A program made the translations under genes and the position numbers. A stretch of 64,000 nt of DNA from Trichosporon coremiiforme. Lineage: Eukaryota > Basidiomycota > Tremellomycetes > Trichosporonales > Trichosporonaceae. Location: NCBI GenBank assembly GCA_039545355.1, contig BCJJ01000011.1, positions 1,148,851-1,212,850 of the forward strand, in the 5' to 3' direction. The notes beneath the pieces were generated by a model. It ran no database searches. It had not been told where the DNA came from and was given only the letters and a program-made list of their open reading frames with translations. Below are positions 57,368-64,000 of this stretch, one piece after another (position 1 is the first letter of the stretch; each line of letters starts with the position of its first letter).

Positions 57368-58418
57368 GTCGTTTCCTTGTCGTTAGTGGTCGTGAATCGT
57401 AGTGGTCCGTTGAAGGTTGTTGATGTCGAGCTCAGGGCTGCATTTAGCTGACGAGACCGGCCAGGCCAGCCGGGCGGGCGACTTCTTTGTTTGGTTCCGG
57501 CGGGAGCGAATCAGGTGGCAGGGTCAGGTGGTGGCAATCTACCCAGAGGGAAGGTCATTCTCATGCGGCTATGGACCATCGAGCATGCATGAGTCCGCCG
57601 CGCTCTGTGTATGGAGTGTCTGTGAGTGAGAGGCTTGTTGTCTGGGTCCAGGCGCAGGGAATTTGTTGCGTTCTGGTGCGAGTGGCAGATAGCACGACCG
57701 TATAGTTCGACAATGCCTTCCCCTTGAACACAGATGAAACCTGACCATGGTGAGCTCGTCCAAGGCCAAGCACAAGTTGTGATCCTCGGACAATGCAGAC
57801 GTTCTTGCACCGCACCCATCGACTATCTTTCGCCGAAAGGCATATCGATGCTGCAGGGAAATGATCAGGGACACCTACTCCGTCTATGTGACTGGGGTGC
57901 ATTTACCAACGGCAGGGTACCACGAGCCTCAGTTTAACTCACGTAAAGCTCTCTACAGCAATCAGACTCTGCAAGCGCTCGCGGACCATGAGGCGTCTCC
58001 TCTTGACGTGCTAGGCGTGCGGTCTGTCGCATGGATAGTGAGCACGACCCTTTCACATGTAATGACTGGCAGTCACCCTCGCCAGCCCGAGTCCAGACTC
58101 TAGCTCAACCCGTCGAAACTCTGAAGATGAAGCATGCGTCCAGCGGCTGAGCAGATTCCAATGCCCTGCTCGCGACCCAGGCGTTGATATTAAAGGCAAG
58201 CGTCCTCGCTGCCGGAAGTGCGACGTCGATTCGCTCCAAATGCGGCGTAGTCCACTAGCGTCGCTCAAAGCCAACTGCATCAGCCCGGCAATCCAGTCAG
58301 TCAGGCTCGTCAGTCCGGACGAAACCTATCACGGGCGCACAAAATCGATGATCACTTTATTGTCTAATGCGAATATTCATAACAAGGCTGCTCTCTCGAC
58401 TGCCAGTACAGGATTAAA
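57368..58418. other. Intergenic region, 1.05 kb
   Basis: Between the Aurora-type gene's 5' end and the PDH E1-alpha 3' end. No supported gene; short frames on both strands are motif-free. Confidence 0.45.
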
Positions 58419-59935
58419 TTAGTTGGGGTAGATCTCGTCCTTGGTGCGGCCGCGCATGTGGGCGGGCTCGGTGCCCTCGACGTAGATGTCGTGGGAGAAC
58501 TCGTGGTGGCCGGGCATGGGGCTCTTCTTGGCCTCCTCGACGGCCTTGGCGACCTCAGCCTTAGCCTCCTTGTCGATGGCCTTGAGGTCGTCCTCAGTGG
58601 CAACGCCCCACTCGGTGATGTACTTGCCGAGGCCGGCGATGGGGTCGTGCGCAGCACGCATCTGCTGGACCTCGTCACGGGTACGGTAGGTGGTTCCGGG
58701 GTCGGACATGGAGTGACCACCGTAGCGATAGGTGACGAGCTCCATGAGAAGGGGACCCTTGCCGGAAGTGGTCCACTCCTTGGCGAACTCGCATCCCTGC
58801 TTGACGGCGAGGATGTCCATGGCGTTGACCTGGATACCGGGGATCTGGTCACCACGAGTGTAGTACTGGGTGTTCATCGACGAACGCTCGGCAGAGGTAC
58901 CCATTCCGTACTTGTTGTTCTCACAAACGAAGACGCACGGGATGTTCCAGAGCTTGGCCATGTTGTACGCCTCGAAGACCTGTCCCTGGTTGGAAGCTCC
59001 GTCACCGTAAAGAGCGAAGGTGCAGTTGGGCTTCTTCTGGTACTTCTGGGCGAAGGCGAGACCAGCACCAACGGGAACCTGGGCACCGACGATACCGTTT
59101 CCACCGAAGAAGTTGGGGGTGAAGATGTGCATGGAGCCACCCTTTCCGTGCGACATACCGTCCTCACGGCCCATCAGCTCGGCAAGAACGCCCTTGATCG
59201 TTCCACCACGGAGAACGGCAAAGGTGTGGCAACGGTACGAGGTGATGACGTTGTCCTCGGGAGTGATGGCGGCCTCCATACCGACGGCGACAGCCTCCTG
59301 ACCGATGGCAAGGTGACAGAATCCACGGATGAACTTGCTCTTGTAGAGACCGTCCGCGGCCTGCTCCATGCGGCGCATAGCAGCCTGGGGGGTGTCAGAA
59401 CTTCCGGTTCCCAGCGGAAAACGTCATAAAGAGGCCGCGGTCGGGCGACCGCGGCGACCCTCGGTGAGCACTTACCATGCGCTCGTACATCCACATCAGC
59501 TCGTCCTTCGTGACCATGGTCTGGTCCGAGGGCGCGTCGCACTTGAACGCGTGGAAAGAGTCCTCGGGGAGCTGGACCTTGAACTGCACGGAAAGTCAGC
59601 ACGGACGAAAGTCGGGATTTTCAATTTCAGGATGCATACCGGCTTGTCACCCTCCTTGGGGACCTCGACGACATCGCTGTGGAGCGAGCTCTTGTCGGCG
59701 GCGGTCTGGAGACCGCGGATCGCGACGGCGTTCAGCTGTGAAGATGGTCAGCGTGCGTTCTTAGCGGGGTGGTCTGAGAACTTGAGTGCCGCCTTTTGCC
59801 TTGATGCCGGCGGCAATGGCGGCGTGCGATTTGACTGGGTACGGCATCCAGCGGTCTAGCATGTTGTGGTCGTGGGCTACTCACGGAAGACGCCCGGGGA
59901 GCACGAAGGCTCGCTGCACGGAAGGCGGAGAGCAT
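58419..59935 (-). CDS. PDA1: Pyruvate dehydrogenase E1 component alpha subunit, mitochondrial
   Basis: Four exons: 59885-59935 (ATG at 59935), 59640-59735, 59476-59583 and 58419-59384, all in phase 0; 406 aa (yeast 420). Residues 1-30 (MLSAFRAASLRAPRASS) form an Arg/Ser/Ala mitochondrial presequence. Core features: KFIRGFCHLAIGQEAVAVG, GRGD-like GREDGMSHGKGGSMH, the thiamine-diphosphate motif GDGASNQGQVFEAYNMAKLW ending ENNKYGMG (about 210-240), and the regulatory phosphorylation loop YRYGGHSMSDPGTTYRTRDE (about 305). It decarboxylates pyruvate with the E1-beta subunit in the matrix. Codons are C-biased, as in highly expressed genes. Intron 1 (148 nt) contains an open stretch (about 59750-59860, minus) and might hide an alternative presequence exon. 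Confidence 0.95.
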
Positions 59936-61686
59936 GGTGACGATGGGAGAAGGGGATGAGGAAAAGTTGAGGAAGACCGTGGTTCGAGTAGCCTGAAGAC
60001 CTGTATCGGCGGTGGACAGTGGGGGGCGGTTGTTGGGGATGGCAAAGGCAAGCGGGCCGCGGGCGGTATGCCGATGAGAGCGGAGTCTTTCCTGCGCTCG
60101 GTATGGCTGCTGGGCTGCTATGACGGTGGTGACTGCATACAGACTGCCCAGCCCTGCCAGCCTGGGTGCGGGACAGGTGGGGGTGGGAGTCACGTGTCGG
60201 CACATGAATTTCGAATCCAGGTTGCCGCTCCGGTCCGTTCGCAGTGCCGCTGGGGCTCCTCGGCGCGGCACACGGCGGCAACGGCCAAGTCCATGTCCAA
60301 TCTTCTAATCTGAAATGGAAAATCATTACCAGAAGCATTAGGATCCCCATATATAGAAAGCCACATCTCCGACCAGGCGACTTTCCGTCACGGGGAGTCG
60401 CGCGATCCAACGTCCGGTCGCCGGTCGCGTTCCGGGGCTCGTTCCTATCGCACTTCGATATCGGAGATGATTTTTGCTGTCCAATCTTTTCCAACCGTTT
60501 GATCCGATCCATCTCCTTCCTCGTCGGTCTCGTGACCGTTCTGCAACTCATAAGTCCGGTCCATGCTGCAGAGCACGCCGACATGCCGATCCGTTCACCC
60601 CGTAGATCCAGGTCCGCCGTACGGCAGACCCAGGTGCCAGGTGCTGCTCAGCGAGACCCGAGGCACAGCGCTCGGTTGACCCACAATCTTAAGATTTTGT
60701 TCAGGCCCGCGGTCGCCAACGAGGGCGAGCAATGTGGCAGCGAATGGGCTTGAGCAGTGTTGCCGAGGAAGGGACCGCCACTTCGACTGCTTTCATCAAA
60801 CTGACGAGCGCCGACGATAGGTCGCTACCGATGGGCAAAGAGAACGTCGCAGATCGTTTGAACGAAGCGTCGCGGCGACAATAAAGGACCTCACGAGCCT
60901 GTACTCGAAGCCGATGGACTGAGAAGATTCGCGAGTAGTAATCGCAGATGGCAGCCATATCCCAACGTCCCATCTGACTGCAGGAAGCATTCGCCCGGGC
61001 GAACCCGAACGAAGGAGGACACTACGGCTCCATATCGACACGCAAGAACTCTCACCCCATGCCCCGGAAAATGCTGGGCTGCTGTCATCATCGTCCAGCT
61101 TTTGAACGTCTCAGTTGGGCTTTGTCATGGCTTGGACTGCGGTACGAGTGCTCCAACGGATCTAGTGAGGTGGGGAAAGGCTGGGGGCGCAAGAGCGGGG
61201 CGCACGGGCCGCGACTGGGCTTCGCCGATGCTCGTTTGCACAGCGAACGCGGAGCAAGGTACTAGGGGGCGTTCCGGTGCCCTTGGCCCCTGTGGGGCGA
61301 ACGGACGTGAAGCGTGAGACGCCAGGCGAGTCACTGCGGACGTACCCGATCGCTTTATCTCTTCTTACTTCTTTCGACAAGGTAACCGCTGATGGGGGGG
61401 CGGCGCAGGAGAGAAAAGCGACAGTGACGAAACCAACAAAGGAAGGAAGCAGCACGCCAATCCCTCCCTCCCTTGGTTCTCGCTTACAAGCATGCATCTC
61501 ACTCGCGCATCCGAATCTCTCGTATCTGTCAACTGACGTTCACTCCACCTCGCCACTCTTTGTCCGACCACTTCTTTCCCGAGGGTGTGTCGCCAGTTTC
61601 GGACTGACGCAGTCAGATCACCCTCCGAGACCGCGATCGCTCAGCTCCTTCCATCAGAGTACTCCCGTCCGTCTTCTGTCCTCGTG
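59936..61686. other. 1.75-kb divergent intergenic region
   Basis: Lies between PDA1 (minus) and the Cys-rich gene (plus), thus promoter for both. Frames such as 60244-60753 (+) have no motif. Pyrimidine-rich CT tracts near 61500-61680 look like the plus-strand gene's leader. Confidence 0.45.
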
Positions 61687-62678
61687 ATGTGGTGGCCATT
61701 CAAGTGCAGCTGCTGTTCCTCAACGCCCTTTCTTCTTCCATCACCTTCCCTCACACCACCGCCCAACCTCACACACTGCGTCGGCATGTCTCTCGAGCCC
61801 GAGTGCAAGCCATTCGACTACCCCGAAGCGCCGTGGAATCGCTGCTGCCCGCCCGGATATCAGCGGAAGCCGGAGCAGCCGCAGGCTGTTCTACCATTAC
61901 CATCAGCCGCCCCGGCGCCTTCCTCGTCCTCATCGTGCTGCTGCGGGACCCCGGCCCGGGCGCCCCAGGCGACCTACGGCGGCACCTTCTACCCATGGTT
62001 TCCAGCAGGAGTTGCAGTCGTAGTCCCACCGGAGAAAGCGACACCGTCAAACCAAGAGAAGCTCGATAAGACGCAGGTAGTGGATATGATGGAGCTCTTC
62101 ACGGGTCCGAATGGCCCGCCACCGACTGCCGACATCATCAAGATGGTCAAGTCGTGGTGTGAGACTGAGTGAGCTGCACAACGTCGCCGGGCTGACCGTT
62201 AGAGCGGGCAGGAAAGCCGTATGCGGGGTGTTGAGGGAGCAGTTACAGTGCGGGGGCGACCCAGCTTTGCGTGTCAGTGTCTTCCTACCATCGGCTACCG
62301 GTGTGCTGACCTCAGGCGATGCACTTCGTGCAAGCCGTTCCTCCTGCCTCGCTAGGTTGCCTTGTCGACGCACTGAATGCATTCATCAAGGACACATCAC
62401 ATCCCTACGACTATGCGCTCATAGCAGCCCAGTATCGCGACTCGGCACCTTGCGGCGGCGGTAACACTGAGAAGGGCAAGTACCGCTGGGAGCAGTTCCA
62501 AACCTTTGTCGGCAACCCGCGGTGTGAATGGCGGCCCGCACCCGAGGAGATCGGCAAGCCTCTGCCGTGTGTGGAGGAGCTTAAGGCGCCGGAGGGGTGG
62601 CAGTGGGCGATGTTCAACAGAACAGTCCTGGACATCCATGCGTACTGTCAGAACGGGTATGAGTGGCCGTCCAAGTGA
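61687..62678 (+). CDS. Cys-rich protein of unknown function, 286 aa
   Basis: Three exons: 61687-62168, a 16-nt microexon 62203-62218, and 62316-62678. The introns are 34 and 97 nt (GTGAGC...GCTGACCGTTAG, and GTATGC...GCTGACCTCAG), and the frame is restored only with the microexon (ETE-AGRKA-AMHFVQAV). The product is 286 aa, or 253 aa if translation starts at MSLEPECKPF (ATG 61786). Features: WPFKCSCCSS near the start, YPEAPWNRCCPPGYQRKPEQ, a Cys triplet SSSSCCCGTPARAPQ, then ordered segments MMELFTGPNGPPPTADIIKM, LGCLVDALNAFIKDTSHPYD and CEWRPAPEEIGKPLPCVEEL. No signal peptide or membrane helix stands out. I do not recognise the family; cysteine pairs suggest palmitoylation or metal binding near the N-terminus. 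Confidence 0.68.
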
Positions 62679-62918
62679 GTGGGCGCGCAGGCGGGTGTGA
62701 GTATAGGGTTGTTAGTGTATGAGCGGGCCAGCGTGTGAATAATCGGCAGCAATACAACTGGACATTAGAATTCATATGCTTTACGGATCGATACAGTTGA
62801 CACAGGAGAGGCATGCCGGATGGCGGAGTGTGATACAGAGGGATGGACAAGCGACCTTGTCGCTGGGCGAGGCGGGCGCGGGTGCGTGAGAAGCAAGGTG
62901 AGACGAGACAGCTAACGC

Positions 62919-63497
62919 TCAGATGCCCACGATCTGATCCTTATCGACATAGGCGACCCGGTCGTCGTTACGAATCTTGTCCAGGACTTCCTTGGAGAAG
63001 CGGCCAGAGTAGCCGAAGTAGTTGATGGCCTGGTAGAACCACGCATGCGAGATACCGCTGATGACCTGCTCGTAGTGCCTCTGCCAGTCCTCGAGCGAAG
63101 CGTGCCAAGGGTCGAACTGCTGCTGCGTGGGGTCATCCTGCGATACAGAGTGGTCCTTCTCAATGTCGCCACCCTTGTTATCGTCCTGATTCTCTGTGCC
63201 GTGGTTCTTGTCCGAGTCTCCCTCGCCGTCGCCGTTGTCGCCCTTCAAACCTGAGTCGCCCGAGTCCTTGTTGTCGTCGACACGGATACCGCCGTTGCCC
63301 GCCTCGCCGCGCAGGGGCCAGTTATCGTTCCATTCCTTCAGGTTGTCCATGTGCTGCTGGACGTCCGCGGGGGACACAGTGTCCTTGAACTTGACGATAT
63401 AGGAGTCATCGACGGTGTTTCCGTTGTCGTTGAGAGGTGCCTCCTTGGCCGCCACCAAGGCGGCAGTCGCAATCAGTGCGGGAGTGGCGAAGCGCAT
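62919..63497 (-). CDS. Secreted inhibitor I9-type (subtilisin-propeptide-like) protein
   Basis: Single exon of 192 aa, ATG at 63497. Residues 1-17 (MRFATPALIATAALVAA) are a signal peptide. SYIVKFKDTVSPADVQQHMD starts an inhibitor_I9 domain. The second half of the same domain resumes at about 140: ISHAWFYQAINYFGYSGRFS, KEVLDKIRNDDRVAYVDKDQ. These are the beta-alpha and alpha-beta halves of the propeptide fold (compare Pleurotus POIA1 and yeast Pbi2, about 75 residues). Between them lies a roughly 80-residue Asp/Gly/Asn/Lys-rich insertion (for example KGDNGDGEGDSDKNHGTENQ), so the protein is about 2.5 times the usual size. No protease domain follows, so it is a stand-alone inhibitor or chaperone of subtilases. 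Confidence in the family is good; the role of the insert is unknown. Confidence 0.85.
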   Translation of the reverse strand: MRFATPALIATAALVAAKEAPLNDNGNTVDDSYIVKFKDTVSPADVQQHMDNLKEWNDNWPLRGEAGNGGIRVDDNKDSGDSGLKGDNGDGEGDSDKNHGTENQDDNKGGDIEKDHSVSQDDPTQQQFDPWHASLEDWQRHYEQVISGISHAWFYQAINYFGYSGRFSKEVLDKIRNDDRVAYVDKDQIVGI

Positions 63498-64000
63498 GCT
63501 AGCGTGAGTGCCGGGTAGTTAGTGTAGAGTGTAGAGTGTGCCGGGACGGGTGTCGTGAGTGTGGTGTTTGATGTTCGGTGAGAACGGGCGCGCATACGTG
63601 CCCGTTGTTGTCAACGGGGCCTTGTCTTGTCGTCATGCAGCAGAGAGGACGGGGAAGGATAGTGTTTCGAGCTGTCTACCGCCGCCCGCGTCCGCCCAAT
63701 ACCTCCCGGTCCTCATCAGGGGAAAGCGCGGACCAAAATGCGGAAAAGCCTCGGATATTTGCGGCGTCATCCGTTTCTAAACAGCCTGATTATGTCAAGC
63801 CTCTAAGCTTCGACTAATCTCCACAAAAACTATTCGGTAGTCCAAAGGTAGCTGCCGCGGGATATTCAACATCGATATCTCAAGATGGCAAGGACTGAAG
63901 GATTGCACCAAAGGAAGAGGTCAGACCTAGTGGAATGCAGCTTTGCAGTCAGACTGGCACGTAGCTGTACCCCTGTTCCGCCTTGTGCCACCCTTGCGCA
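63498..64000. other. Upstream region of the I9-type gene, window end
   Basis: 503 bp; promoter of the I9-type gene. No other gene supported before the window ends. Confidence 0.4.

Noticed and set aside
58458..59429. 323-aa plus-strand open frame opposite PDA1
   Set aside because: Gly/Leu/Val-rich antisense shadow produced by strong C-ending codon bias in PDA1.
1..64000. Transposons, terminal repeats, CRISPR arrays, rRNA
   Set aside because: No long direct or inverted repeats, transposase/reverse transcriptase motifs, spacer arrays or rRNA-like sequence seen on reading both strands.

Overview
The window is nuclear DNA of a GC-rich, intron-dense fungus. Protein content (MBF-type APSES factor, enhancer of polycomb, Fcf2, DNA polymerase alpha, RPA large subunit, Nse2, Borealin, Aurora-type kinase, Sts1/Cut8, DRG1) and intron style point to a basidiomycetous yeast. 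Within these the Tremellomycetes, possibly Trichosporonales, seem most likely; that placement is inferred from overall look, not from a marker gene. Introns start GTGAGT/GTAAGT, carry an RCTRAC branch site almost touching the 3' AG, and are often only 33-40 nt long. No transposon, tRNA, rRNA or CRISPR array was found.

Layout. 0-2.4 kb: no supported gene. 2.4-2.7 kb (-): HSP12-type stress protein, with three perfect CRE palindromes upstream. 4.3-7.6 kb (-): five-exon MBF/Mbp1-Swi4-like transcription factor. 8.9-12.6 kb (-): gene-sparse, but holds three two-exon microgenes (35, 44 and about 41 aa) that share a cysteine/tryptophan pattern and one intron position; I do not recognise the family. 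13.5-17.2 kb (-): EPL1 with a long Gln-Ala tract. 18.0-19.3 kb (-): FCF2. 19.7-28.3 kb (+): free Met-R-sulfoxide reductase, RPS2, a two-LIM protein and POL1. 30.7-32.1 kb (+): unrecognised protein with a 656-nt intron. 33.3-35.2 kb (-): basic low-complexity protein. 36.6-37.8 kb (+): Borealin/Nbl1-like. 38.1-40.1 kb (-) RFA1 and 40.4-41.5 kb (+) NSE2 share a 250-bp divergent promoter with three ACGCGT boxes. 42.6-43.7 kb (-): low-complexity protein. 43.7-47.3 kb: gene-poor. 47.3-50.5 kb (-): nine-exon MCH1-like MFS transporter. 50.9-52.4 kb (-): eleven-exon DRG1/RBG1 GTPase with an 11-nt microexon. 52.8-54.0 kb (+): STS1/Cut8. 54.8-55.5 kb (+): single-pass membrane protein. 56.1-57.4 kb (-): compact Aurora-type kinase. 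58.4-59.9 kb (-): PDH E1-alpha. 61.7-62.7 kb (+): Cys-rich unrecognised protein. 62.9-63.5 kb (-): secreted I9-type inhibitor with an acidic insertion.

Functional themes. A cell-cycle set is striking: the MBF factor, whose relatives bind ACGCGT, lies in the same window as three DNA-replication/repair genes with ACGCGT in their promoters (RFA1, NSE2, POL1). Two chromosomal passenger components (Borealin and an Aurora-type kinase) are also present. Nothing suggests operon-like organisation; neighbours are mostly unrelated housekeeping genes. All exon models were assembled by eye from reading-frame continuity, splice signals and family knowledge; no transcript data or database search was used.
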